A DNA stretch of 64,000 bases from Crocinitomicaceae bacterium (GTDB taxonomy: Bacteria; Bacteroidota; Bacteroidia; Flavobacteriales_D; Crocinitomicaceae): contig JAQWYK010000018.1 of the NCBI GenBank assembly GCA_029254025.1, positions 62,001-126,000 on the forward strand, in the 5' to 3' direction. Positions 36,101 through 44,026 of the stretch are shown one piece after another. Numbering within the stretch: the stretch's first letter is position 1; each line of letters opens with the position of its first letter. The position numbers were made by a program, and so were the translations under genes. Below the pieces are notes generated by a model. The model saw nothing but the letters and a program-made list of their open reading frames with translations, was not told the origin of the DNA and made no database searches.

Positions 36101-37047
36101 GCGAAAGAACCATATCCAATAAACAACATCACAAAACCAAGAATAACCGTATTGGCAATCGGCATGTTTTTACGACGTGTTACGATTAATCCCACAATCA
36201 GCAATGAAATAAGAACCGTGAAAAAGAAAATCGCCCCTGAAACAAACGGAAGTCCAAGCGAGTTTCTAAAGAAAATCTCCATGTTTGAAGCCAATGCAAT
36301 CGTTCCTGGAATGATTCCTTCTTGAACAAATGCCAAAACAAAAACACCTAAAATTCCCGTAAGAAAAAACAATTTTGCAGATACTTCCTTACCTTGACGG
36401 TAATTGAACATCACAACGTATGCAATACACGGCAACACCAAAAGCCCTAATAAATGGACCCCGATTGCTAAACCGAATAAAAACATAATTAATATCATCC
36501 AACGCAACGGACGCCCCTCTGGCTGAATCAAACCCTGGCGAATTAAGGTATTCTCTTCGTCCCATTTCAAAGTTGCCCAGAAGATAACCGCTGTAAATAA
36601 AGAAGACATGGCATATACCTCACCTTCCACTGCAGAGAACCAAAAAGACTCTGTAAATGTATAGGCCATTGCCCCAACAAAACCACTGGATAGAATAGCA
36701 ACTTGCTGTGCTCTAGTTATTTCAATCCCATCCTTCAACGCGATTTTCTTTCCGAGTAATGTGATCGTCCAAAACAAAAACAAAATAGACAATGAGCTGG
36801 ATAAAGCCGACATTCTATTGATCCAAACGCCAACCATATCCGGTTCAGCAAAAAATGAAAACAATCTCCCAAGAAGCATAAACAAAGGGGCTCCAGGAGG
36901 GTGACCTACCTCCAATTTGTAGGCAGCTGTGATATACTCACCACAATCCCAGAGGGATGCTGTATCTTCTACTGTCAGAAAGTAAACAATCGTAGCAATT
37001 AAAAATGCCAGCCAACCTAAAGATATATTCAGTTTTTTATAATTCAT
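33091..37047 (-). CDS. DUF2723 giant membrane protein (O-mannosyltransferase-like)
   Basis: A 1318-residue protein. The N-terminal half has a dozen or so TM helices and the diagnostic DUF2723 segment near 25-65 (DTASLWDCGEYITAAYKLEVGHPPGAPLF), containing the acidic residue expected of GT-C enzymes and the HPPG turn. A soluble C-part starts near residue 745 with YTNGDNDTFPLWYLQEV. DUF2723 includes TMEM260-like O-mannosyltransferases, so transfer of mannose from a polyprenol carrier to exported proteins is plausible; a candidate polyprenol-phosphate mannose synthase is encoded at 60.1-60.8 kb. This is inference, as no activity can be read from the sequence. It is the first gene of a unit with the deacetylase and thiL. 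Confidence 0.85.
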   Translation of the reverse strand: MNYKKLNISLGWLAFLIATIVYFLTVEDTASLWDCGEYITAAYKLEVGHPPGAPLFMLLGRLFSFFAEPDMVGVWINRMSALSSSLSILFLFWTITLLGKKIALKDGIEITRAQQVAILSSGFVGAMAYTFTESFWFSAVEGEVYAMSSLFTAVIFWATLKWDEENTLIRQGLIQPEGRPLRWMILIMFLFGLAIGVHLLGLLVLPCIAYVVMFNYRQGKEVSAKLFFLTGILGVFVLAFVQEGIIPGTIALASNMEIFFRNSLGLPFVSGAIFFFTVLISLLIVGLIVTRRKNMPIANTVILGFVMLFIGYGSFATIVIRSNANPPLDENNPENLVTLHAYLKREQYGSWPLLYGEWFNSKQKDQKEWGDRSPFYDKRYVVTTSTGTEVVAFRDKEVADNYVANSGKKYTIVHKYFETNKNTREKQVPDYAQKTIFPRMFFRGDANRTQAYKSWSGYDQYRKVKRDQIGEDGKPLPTFGNNIQFFVNYQVNWMYWRYLMWNYAGRQNDIQGHGDAMRGNWQSGFEMIDRPRLGAQGENAPYFTQHNPSNNRFYFIPLILGLIGMFFHFIKAPRDSFVVLLLFLFTGVAIVVYLNQKPFEPRERDYAFAASFYAFAIWIGLGVYGLYEAFRSYGAEEYKKLGISYSGIFVLCLIFDWSGDATYTAAKSALVIGAIGGGAMALMTGLRQAKLNGTAVASVAGLLGVVAPVILGVQGWDDHDRSDRSTARALAINYLESCAPNSILYTNGDNDTFPLWYLQEVEGIRTDVRVANLSLMQTDWYTEQMTMKAYDSDPLPIKFREDQILMGAGNTDYVLFVDYEMYKNSVGPEKARQLMDLKISSNLSQFNRALMQFHQGMLGAFGVMAIKDPNISPDVERVKEYLASPKENPGYVDYENTEKLVQLIFQWINGSKLEVNQEVAKQIQDAAMRWTKDWDYLPIDVAMEFVRDDDNMLKSPSGRDLRFFPSKGFILQVNPENALASGVINEEERNLCEKEIRFSFAKGRMFSSDVNGLSREEVMMLDILANFEWKRGIYFSSPGGSSVAKSLYGDGRLLSYGQTSVLTPLKLQYATENSKRHSYDNIMNKYDYGNLKKEGVLVDYYVRRHTAQYRSNFIELAAMYAQDYRTNPSKEIADKVEEIIRYGMKELPMERVLDMGEPRPVGKRLSNGQQVYTDGRLADFVSILYQVDKVEAGNKLADEYLDQLETIMNWQEFSRPLLVYKNQEDFIAFCMNFMSVYRDVLSSSTEGPLADRVVAMEQRLSNRIVPQIAQAISDETTAEVKSNRTVTRKMEREAQEFLALFEALLMENGLMEAAEGDN

Positions 37048-37310
37048 AGAATCAAGTTAAGACCTGCGAAGTTAAAAATATTAGGCGAGTGTGGAAATTC
37101 AAGGTTTAAAAAATGTGAAAAATTACAAATGGGCGTTTTTCTAAAGCCTAAAACCCCTATTTGCCTAATAAAAAAGAAACACTCTCCTCACAGCGTCAAA
37201 AAACTTAAAAAGAAGTAGATAACTCAAGAAAAAAGCGGTAAACTTGTCCTCTTCATTAGGAATTCTGCTAAAAAAAATCAATTTCGCTTCCATGCGATAA
37301 AAAAAAAGTA

Positions 37311-37318
37311 TAAATTTG
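37311..37318 (+). promoter_or_regulatory. -7 box for tRNA-Gln
   Basis: TAAATTTG fits TAnnTTTG exactly and ends 10 bases before the mature 5' end of the tRNA, as expected for a start site close to the gene. The -33 part is weak. Confidence 0.5.
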
Positions 37319-37328
37319 CAACCGCAAT

Positions 37329-37401
37329 TGACCCATGGTGTAACTGGCAACACGTCTGGTTTTGGTCCAGAAGAGTCTAGGTTCGAGCCCTAGTGGGTCA
37401 A
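37329..37401 (+). tRNA. tRNA-Gln (UUG anticodon)
   Basis: A 73-base cloverleaf without an encoded CCA. The acceptor arms TGACCCA (37329-37335) and TGGGTCA (37394-37400) pair fully, and the discriminator base is A at 37401. The anticodon arm is TCTGG-TTTTGGT-CCAGA with anticodon TTG, decoding CAA. The T arm CTAGG-TTCGAGC-CCTAG is intact. It is an isolated single tRNA with its own -7 box and terminator. Confidence 0.96.
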
Positions 37402-37412
37402 CTGAGTAAAGA

Positions 37413-37446
37413 GCGCGAGTCTTGATTTAAGGCTCGCGTTTTTTTG
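37413..37446 (+). terminator. Terminator after tRNA-Gln
   Basis: CGCGAGTCTT (from 37414) pairs with AAGGCTCGCG (to 37438) with one mismatched pair in the stem, followed by a run of seven or more T residues. Confidence 0.8.
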
Positions 37447-37553
37447 CTATGATCTTCCGCATGTATTCGCCTTATTCGCGTATGTTAATTCCTTCTTAAT
37501 TTCTGTTGTTCGAAAAAGAATTTGGTTATCTTCAAAGCCTTAAATAAAAAATC

Positions 37554-38654
37554 ATGAAATACACGAAAATTCTACTAGTTACTTCAGCGCTGTTTTGCGG
37601 AGCACTAGTCTTTTCGCAAGAAGACGAAGTGCAGATGGTTGTGGCCGACGGAGTTCAAATAGACTCTACGCTAATTAGCCCAGAAGCTGAAGCAGCCTAC
37701 AACTCTGGAGTGGCCGCATTTCAGAAAGATCAATTTGCAGAAGCTGTACAATTATTTTCTCAAGCCATTGAATTACATGCAAACTTTGAAAAGGCATACT
37801 CCAACCGAGCATATTGTTATCTATCCCTTAACGAGACTGAAAAAGCGAGTGCGGACTTTTTAATGCTCACAGAAATGGGAGAGAAAAAAGACAATGCATT
37901 CTTCGAATTGGGCGCCATACAATCTGAAGCTGGAAACAGTGAGAAAGCAATTGAATATTATGAAAAGGCCATTGAGTATAATTCCACGGTAGCCAAATAT
38001 CATTATCAAAACGGGCTCGAAAACTTTAAATTGGAGAAGTATGAAGCCGCAAAAGATGACTTTACTGGTGCCATCGTTTTGGACAAAAAGTTTGCACATG
38101 CATACAACGATCGCGGAAGTGCAAATCGTATGTTAGAGAAGCTGAACGATGCCATCATGGATTATAAAGCTGCTACAATGCATGACAACACTTTGTTGAT
38201 TGCGTTCAATAATCTGGGCAGTGCCTACCGAGAAAAAGGAGAGTACGACAGCGCTATCAAAGCATATACAGACGCTATAAACAAAGATAAAAACGCTTAC
38301 ATTTCGATAAACAATAGAGGGTATGCCAAATTTGAAAAAGGGGACTACAAGGGAGCTATTGAAGACTTTAAATTGGCCTTATCTGTGAACAAAGAATATG
38401 CTTTTGCTTACAACAACATGGCTGGGGCTCACATCAAATTGGAGCAATTTAAAGAAGCTGTTGATGCCGCTACGAAAGCAATTCAGATTGATAAAGAATT
38501 CGGTTATGCATACTACAATCGAGGAGTAGCACAAGAAATGCTGCGCAACGAAATCCAAGCGTGTGAAGATTGGGTAACTGCGTCCTCGTTAGGCGTAAAT
38601 CTTGCAGAAACATATTACCAAAATAACAGTTGTTCATCTCTAATCTCAGAATAA
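37554..38654 (+). CDS. Secreted tetratricopeptide-repeat protein
   Basis: A 366-residue protein with a signal peptide (MKYTKILLVTSALFCGALVFSQ) followed by about nine TPR units from about 48 to 345, recognisable by repeated patterns such as AYSNRAYCYLSLNETEKASAD, AYNDRGSANRMLEKLNDAI and AYYNRGVAQEML. It should be a periplasmic solenoid serving as a protein-protein scaffold. Its stop overlaps the start of the PorE-like OmpA gene (TAATG), so the two proteins are probably made in balance and may form a complex at the peptidoglycan/outer-membrane interface (inference). Its cysteines are all in the C-terminal third (EIQACEDW, NNSCSS), apart from one each in the signal peptide and first TPR. Confidence 0.85.
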   Translation: MKYTKILLVTSALFCGALVFSQEDEVQMVVADGVQIDSTLISPEAEAAYNSGVAAFQKDQFAEAVQLFSQAIELHANFEKAYSNRAYCYLSLNETEKASADFLMLTEMGEKKDNAFFELGAIQSEAGNSEKAIEYYEKAIEYNSTVAKYHYQNGLENFKLEKYEAAKDDFTGAIVLDKKFAHAYNDRGSANRMLEKLNDAIMDYKAATMHDNTLLIAFNNLGSAYREKGEYDSAIKAYTDAINKDKNAYISINNRGYAKFEKGDYKGAIEDFKLALSVNKEYAFAYNNMAGAHIKLEQFKEAVDAATKAIQIDKEFGYAYYNRGVAQEMLRNEIQACEDWVTASSLGVNLAETYYQNNSCSSLISE

Positions 38655-40759
38655 TGAAAAAGATATTACTCATCATACTCTCGATAATTCTTGTTTCTGA
38701 CGCATTCGCTCAAAATGTAGAGTTTGATAAAAAGAATTTCAAGGAAGATAAAGACGGGTATAAGGAGGCCATGAAAAGCATGGAGGAAGGCGATAAATTA
38801 ATGGCCAGCATACCGACTCCAAAATTTAAGCAGGCTCTGCCATTTTACGAATCTGCTCAAAAATTCAACCCGAACAATGACTATTTAAACTTTCAAATAG
38901 GTTTATGCCACCTGTACACTAACTTTAAATTCAAGGCTTTGCAATACTTTGAAAAGTCCTACCAACTGAATCCAAACTTGCGAACGGATATACATTACTA
39001 CATTGGTAAAGGGCATCATTTACAAGCGAACTGGAATAAAGCCATTCAACATTATGAACTTCATAAAAAACGACTCGATCAAAATAGTCAGCTTACGGAA
39101 ATTATGGAGATGAATAAGTACATTTTTGAATGTAATTCTGGAAAAGAGTTAGTCAAGAAGCCTGTGCGCGTTTGGATTGATAACCTGGGTAAATCAATCA
39201 ACTCTGATGCACCTGAATACGGTATGATTATTACAGCGGATGCTTCTGTAGTTTACTTCACTTCTCGTCGCCCGAACACAACAGGCGGAAATAAAGATGA
39301 GTTTATAAATGAATGGTTTGAGGATATTTATATTTCGCAGCAAACAGAAAAAGATAAATGGTCCTCTTCCACAAATGTAGGGGAACCTATTAACACAAAA
39401 GGTCATGATGCTGCTGTGGCATTGAGTCCAGATGGATCGAAAATGATCATCTATATCGACGACAAAGGAGACGGTAACTTGTATGAAAGCACACGAAAAG
39501 GAGAAGAATGGTCGAAACCTAAGAAAATGAGTGATGATATTTGTTCGCCTTACCACGAGCCTTCGGCTTGGTATTCCTCAGATATGAAGTTACTTTATTT
39601 TGTGAGTGACCGCCCTGTTTCAGGAAAAGGAGCAGCAAAAGACAAGGATATTTATTTGGCCTCTTGGGATGAGAAAAAAGAGGAATGGACGAACGTTCAA
39701 CCATTACCAGCAACCGTCAATTCGAAGTTTGATGAAGATGGGATTTACTTGCACCCGGACAATAAAACACTTTATTTTTCTTCCAAAGGACATAATTCGA
39801 TGGGAGGATATGACGTATTCCGCACGGTTCGAAATGATGATGGTACTTGGACTACGCCAGAAAACATCGGATACCCTGTTAATACTGTCGACGATGATGT
39901 GTTTTTCGTTGTAGCGGCAAACGGTCGAGATGCTTACATGACCTCTTTCCGGGAACAAGGATTTGGAGATAAGGACTTGTATAAAGTTACGTTCCTTGGA
40001 CCCGAAAAACAACCATTGTTAAATACAGAAGATGTTTTGCTTGCAGGGTCTAGTGTGCCGATGCGCTCAAAAGTAATAGAACCAGCTGTAGAAATCACTC
40101 GAAGTCAAGTAGCAATACTAAAAGGAATCGTTCGTGACGATAAAACAAAAGAACCACTTGAGTCCAATATTGAATTGATTGACAACGAACTCAATAAAGT
40201 TATTGCAGAGTTTAAGTCAGATGCAAAAACGGGAAAATTCTTAGTCTCTTTACCAGGTGGTAAGAACTATGGTATCGCTGTGAAAGCAGATGGATACCTC
40301 TTCCATTCAGAAAACTTTGATGTACAACAAGATTCTGACTACAAAGAGGTAGAGAAAATCATCGACCTAAAGAAAGTAAGTGTAGGACAAGTGATCGTTT
40401 TACGCAACATTTTCTTTGATTTGAATAAATTCTCGTTGCGTCCAGAATCTCAAAACGAGTTAGATCGATTGACGAAACTATTGACGGATAATCCGACCAT
40501 TCGTATCGAAATAAGTGGTCACACAGACACACGAGGGTCTGACACCTACAACAAAGAGCTTTCACACAATAGAGCGAAAGCCGTGGTGGACTACCTTATT
40601 GAAAAAGGAATCAAAAAAGATCGACTAGAATACATGGGGTATGGTGAAGAAAAAACAATAGTATCAGATTCCGAAATCGCGAAATTGAGAAGCTCCACTG
40701 CAAAAGAGGATGCACATCAAGAAAACCGTAGAACAGAATTTAAAATTCTTTCGAATTAA
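38654..40759 (+). CDS. PorE-like OmpA-family protein (TPR, propeller, CRD, OmpA)
   Basis: From the ATG at 38654 it has 701 residues with a signal peptide (MKKILLIILSIILVSDAFAQ). Order: TPR-like helices at about 30-150; a beta-propeller of PD40/WD40-like repeats at about 170-430, with units such as VYFTSRRPNTTGG, ALSPDGSKMI, LYFVSDRP and LYFSSKGHNSMGGYDVF; a carboxypeptidase-regulatory-like domain at about 488-560 (KGIVRDDKTKEPL); and an OmpA peptidoglycan-binding domain at about 585-701 with FFDLNKFSLRPES, SGHTDTRGS and LSHNRAKAVVDYL. This four-domain order is that of PorE, the T9SS subunit that anchors the trans-envelope complex to peptidoglycan. Paralogues with the same order exist, so PorE identity is likely but not certain. 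Confidence 0.85.
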   Translation: MKKILLIILSIILVSDAFAQNVEFDKKNFKEDKDGYKEAMKSMEEGDKLMASIPTPKFKQALPFYESAQKFNPNNDYLNFQIGLCHLYTNFKFKALQYFEKSYQLNPNLRTDIHYYIGKGHHLQANWNKAIQHYELHKKRLDQNSQLTEIMEMNKYIFECNSGKELVKKPVRVWIDNLGKSINSDAPEYGMIITADASVVYFTSRRPNTTGGNKDEFINEWFEDIYISQQTEKDKWSSSTNVGEPINTKGHDAAVALSPDGSKMIIYIDDKGDGNLYESTRKGEEWSKPKKMSDDICSPYHEPSAWYSSDMKLLYFVSDRPVSGKGAAKDKDIYLASWDEKKEEWTNVQPLPATVNSKFDEDGIYLHPDNKTLYFSSKGHNSMGGYDVFRTVRNDDGTWTTPENIGYPVNTVDDDVFFVVAANGRDAYMTSFREQGFGDKDLYKVTFLGPEKQPLLNTEDVLLAGSSVPMRSKVIEPAVEITRSQVAILKGIVRDDKTKEPLESNIELIDNELNKVIAEFKSDAKTGKFLVSLPGGKNYGIAVKADGYLFHSENFDVQQDSDYKEVEKIIDLKKVSVGQVIVLRNIFFDLNKFSLRPESQNELDRLTKLLTDNPTIRIEISGHTDTRGSDTYNKELSHNRAKAVVDYLIEKGIKKDRLEYMGYGEEKTIVSDSEIAKLRSSTAKEDAHQENRRTEFKILSN

Positions 40760-40787
40760 TTCTGACCATGGAACATAATAACGGATC

Positions 40788-40820
40788 GGGAGCGAAAATC
40801 TTTTCGCTCCCTTTTTGTTT
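40788..40820 (+). terminator. Terminator after the PorE-like gene
   Basis: GGGAGCGAAAA (40788-40798) and TTTTCGCTCCC (40801-40811) form a perfect 11-base stem with a two-base spacer (a few stem bases will open as the loop), then TTTTTGTTTT. Confidence 0.88.
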
Positions 40821-40847
40821 TCTTATGAATGATATTTTTCTCATCCT

Positions 40848-40879
40848 TTTGTCCTGTTAAAAAATATTTGATACATTTG
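40848..40879 (+). promoter_or_regulatory. Promoter of the saccharopine dehydrogenase-family gene (TTTG-N20-TACATTTG)
   Basis: A TTTG at 40848-40851 and TACATTTG at 40872-40879, separated by 20 bases, match both Bacteroidota promoter elements. The ATG follows at 40918. Confidence 0.6.
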
Positions 40880-40917
40880 ATAAACTGTGAAAAATCACAC
40901 AATACAACTTTAGTGCA

Positions 40918-42291
40918 ATGAAAACAATTCTTGTTCTGGGAGCCGGGCTCTCTTCTTCTTCATTGATTCGTTATTTAATTCAACATGCTGAAATAGAAAA
41001 CTGGCATATCAATGTAGTTGACCAAGATATTGAGATCGCCAAAAAGAAAATAAATGGTTCCTCCAGAGCCACGGCGTTATCATTTAACGCACTCGACCCG
41101 GAAGTTAGTAGGCTTGAGATAGAAAAAGCAGATTTGGTAATTAGTATGTTACCGGCGCGTTTTCATCCAGAGGTAGCGTTGGACTGTATCGATTTAAAAA
41201 CGCACCTAATTACCCCATCCTACGTGTCTCCAGAAATAAAAGCACTAAATGAAAAAGCAAAAGAAGCAGGAATTCTTATAATGAATGAAATAGGTGTTGA
41301 CCCCGGAATTGATCACATGAGTGCTATGCGTGTCATTGATGAAATCCGTGAAAAGGGAGGCAAAATGCATATATTTGAGTCGTTCACAGGAGGATTAGTA
41401 GCTCCTGAAAGCGATGACAATCCTTGGAACTACAAGTTCACTTGGAACCCCAGAAATGTAGTACTTGCTGGACAAGGGAGTGCCGCTCAATTCATTCAAG
41501 AAGGCAAATACAAATACATCCCATACAACAAATTATTCCGAAGAACAGAAATTATTGACATTGAAGGATACGGAAAGTTTGAAGGTTACGCGAACCGAAA
41601 CTCTCTATCGTATAGAGATGTTTATGGACTTCAAGAAATCCCAACTATCTATCGTGGAACCCTAAGGAGAAAAGGATTTTGCAGAGCATGGGACGTTTTT
41701 GTACAACTTGGAGCAACGGATGATACCTATGTATTGGAAGGAAGTGAAAACATGACAAAACGCGATTTTATCAATTCCTTCTTACCTTATAACGAACATG
41801 ACTCCGTAGAGCTTAAATTGAGGCATTATCTTAAAATCGACTTAGACGACAACCTGTGGGACAAGTTGGAATGGTTAGGGATTTTTGATAATACCAAGAA
41901 AATTGGATTGAAGAAGGCAACACCCGCTCAGATCTTACAGCAAATTTTAGTCGAAAAATGGTCATTAAAACCAGCGGACAAAGACATGATTGTGATGTAT
42001 CATAAATTTGTTTATGTCAAAGACGACGCCTATCATGAAGTTACCTCAGAAATGGTGAACATTGGTGAAGACCAAACGTACACGTCGATGTCTAATACTG
42101 TTGGTTTGCCCATAGCTATCTGCGCAAAATTCATGTTGCAAGGAAAGATCAACCTCACTGGAGTTCATGTTCCCATTCTTCCAGAAATCTACAACCCTAT
42201 TTTGGATGAATTAGAAGAATTCAAAATTGTATTTAAGGAAAAAGAAATAGTCCCACCGCGACTTTATACTGAAGAGTACACGTGGCGTTGA
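40918..42291 (+). CDS. Saccharopine dehydrogenase-family oxidoreductase
   Basis: A 457-residue protein starting with a Rossmann nucleotide-binding fold, ILVLGAGLSSSSLIRYL, then VVDQDIEIAKKKI and ADLVISMLPARFHPEVALDCI. After these comes MNEIGVDPGIDHMSAMRVIDEI near 121-142 and the catalytic-domain region with FTGGLVAPESDDNPWNYKFTWNP, the signature of the glutamate-forming saccharopine dehydrogenase (Lys9-like). That enzyme splits saccharopine to 2-aminoadipate semialdehyde and glutamate with NAD(P). The partner reductase domain is not adjacent, so the direction (lysine degradation or another condensation product) is open. It is monocistronic, with a good promoter upstream; I see no terminator before the convergent gene. 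Confidence 0.85.
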   Translation: MKTILVLGAGLSSSSLIRYLIQHAEIENWHINVVDQDIEIAKKKINGSSRATALSFNALDPEVSRLEIEKADLVISMLPARFHPEVALDCIDLKTHLITPSYVSPEIKALNEKAKEAGILIMNEIGVDPGIDHMSAMRVIDEIREKGGKMHIFESFTGGLVAPESDDNPWNYKFTWNPRNVVLAGQGSAAQFIQEGKYKYIPYNKLFRRTEIIDIEGYGKFEGYANRNSLSYRDVYGLQEIPTIYRGTLRRKGFCRAWDVFVQLGATDDTYVLEGSENMTKRDFINSFLPYNEHDSVELKLRHYLKIDLDDNLWDKLEWLGIFDNTKKIGLKKATPAQILQQILVEKWSLKPADKDMIVMYHKFVYVKDDAYHEVTSEMVNIGEDQTYTSMSNTVGLPIAICAKFMLQGKINLTGVHVPILPEIYNPILDELEEFKIVFKEKEIVPPRLYTEEYTWR

Positions 42292-42319
42292 TTTTTTTTT
42301 AGACATTAGACTTAATATC

Positions 42320-44020
42320 TCATCTAATCTTACCAATAATAGTGGCTTTGAAATCATTGAGACTTTCCATCTTTACCTCTATAAAAGTTGTTTGAGAAGG
42401 AATACTAACATGATTTTGATACGTCACATCTTCCCCATGTTCATACTTAGGAAGCGCTAATCTAAACTTCTTTTCTTTGATTATGGAGTCGTTTTCAAAA
42501 CAACGCACTACATAAAAACTCTGCGCTAAACCCCTTTCAGCGTTCAATGTGAAGCTTGAAAACAACCAATCCCATTCTACATTTTCGTAGGCTGCTAACA
42601 ATTTACCCTCCCATGGACTCAAAGTAATCGTACTAATCGAATCGCTAATAACCACCGTTTCATAAGAACTATTCACAGGCATAACCTCATCCGTGTCCAA
42701 CAAACTATAATCCAACGGAGAAGGAGAAGGATCGAGGTAAATGGCTCTATAATAGTTAAAATTCATATCGTTGTAATGGAGTATCAACGCATTGTATTGC
42801 CAAATTTGAAAGAGGTTCACAACAATGAAATATCCACTTACGAGTAGAACAGGCAATTTCCATTTTTGCACAAAAATTCGTTCTAAAACAGCCGCCAAGG
42901 CTAAGGCAAAAACCGGATAACTTTGCGTTAATGCACGTGTTGAGTAGCTAGCGCCGTAGCGCCAATCTGACCATGATATGATAATCCAAATGTTGAGTAA
43001 ACAAAACGTAAGAACCGCTTTACGAAAAGGCTTTCCTTTCATTAAGAACAATCCAACCACAAAGAAAATTGCGATAGGTGTATAGATAAACCAACCCTTT
43101 TCAAATCCAAAAAGTACGCGCCACCAAGGATTCAGAAAAAACCACTTACTTCCTACATCAAACACCCACGTTCCGGCTGCATGTTTCCAATACAGTAATT
43201 GCGGTAATACACCCAGGAATCCACCGAGCGTGCCGTACACCAAATGAATTTTGTTGGTCAAAACCACCTTCCATTTTTCTACAAAATTTGCCTTTTCGTT
43301 TATCCCCCACAACAAAGGGATGAAAATCATAATGAGTTCGGTAGGGCGAGAAATTGTGGCTATTCCAATCACCAAACCTATTAAAAACAGGTAAGCTCTT
43401 TTTGGTTGTTCGTGCCATTTAATGGTGAAATACAGGAGCAATGCATACAGTGGGAAAATAAACGAATGACTCATTGCTCCGTCAACGCTGACGTATTGAA
43501 TCAAGTTACTTGCACCAACCACCAATAACATAGTGAGTGCCGTAATTCCATCCGTAAAATAACGCCGTAACACCCACTTCAATACCCAAAGTCCGAAAAG
43601 AAACCACAACACGGCTCCCCAAATAATCGCATATTGATAAGGAGCAGAAAATCCGTCAGCTGGATAGTCTGTTGCCAACGCGACTACATGACCGATTAGA
43701 AAAAAAGGCAATTCAAGAATTGCAACACCACCCAAATACTTAAAAACGTGGTCACCATCATCTAATTCAACAGCTTGATAAAATTGTCCGCCTGACACAT
43801 TATAGATGCTGTCAATATCATCAAACCAATCGAGTTTTTTTACGTCCTCGTAAATGATGAATCCAGGGAGATAAATGTAATAGCCAAGTGCATCCCAAGA
43901 CGTTGCATTATAACCGTTCGTAGAATTATTAGAGTGATAACTGAATCGAACTACTGAAGCAAGAAGAACCGCGGCTAACAAAACCACTTGACTTGCTGAA
44001 AACCTTCGTAATCGACTCAT
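42320..44020 (-). CDS. GT-C-like multi-spanning membrane protein, putative glycosyltransferase
   Basis: A 566-residue protein with roughly ten or eleven TM helices in the first 420 residues and a soluble beta-rich C-terminal region of about 140 residues. The first extracytoplasmic loop holds TSWDALGYYIYLPGF, with the acidic residue expected in GT-C enzymes using lipid-linked sugars, and a later loop reads SRPTELIMIFIP. I do not recognise a named family with certainty; glycosyltransferase family 39-like is the best guess. It lies 6 bases after glyS and is probably cotranscribed with it, without obvious functional connection. Donor and acceptor are unknown. Confidence 0.68.
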   Translation of the reverse strand: MSRLRRFSASQVVLLAAVLLASVVRFSYHSNNSTNGYNATSWDALGYYIYLPGFIIYEDVKKLDWFDDIDSIYNVSGGQFYQAVELDDGDHVFKYLGGVAILELPFFLIGHVVALATDYPADGFSAPYQYAIIWGAVLWFLFGLWVLKWVLRRYFTDGITALTMLLVVGASNLIQYVSVDGAMSHSFIFPLYALLLYFTIKWHEQPKRAYLFLIGLVIGIATISRPTELIMIFIPLLWGINEKANFVEKWKVVLTNKIHLVYGTLGGFLGVLPQLLYWKHAAGTWVFDVGSKWFFLNPWWRVLFGFEKGWFIYTPIAIFFVVGLFLMKGKPFRKAVLTFCLLNIWIIISWSDWRYGASYSTRALTQSYPVFALALAAVLERIFVQKWKLPVLLVSGYFIVVNLFQIWQYNALILHYNDMNFNYYRAIYLDPSPSPLDYSLLDTDEVMPVNSSYETVVISDSISTITLSPWEGKLLAAYENVEWDWLFSSFTLNAERGLAQSFYVVRCFENDSIIKEKKFRLALPKYEHGEDVTYQNHVSIPSQTTFIEVKMESLNDFKATIIGKIR

Positions 44021-44026
44021 TCAAAT

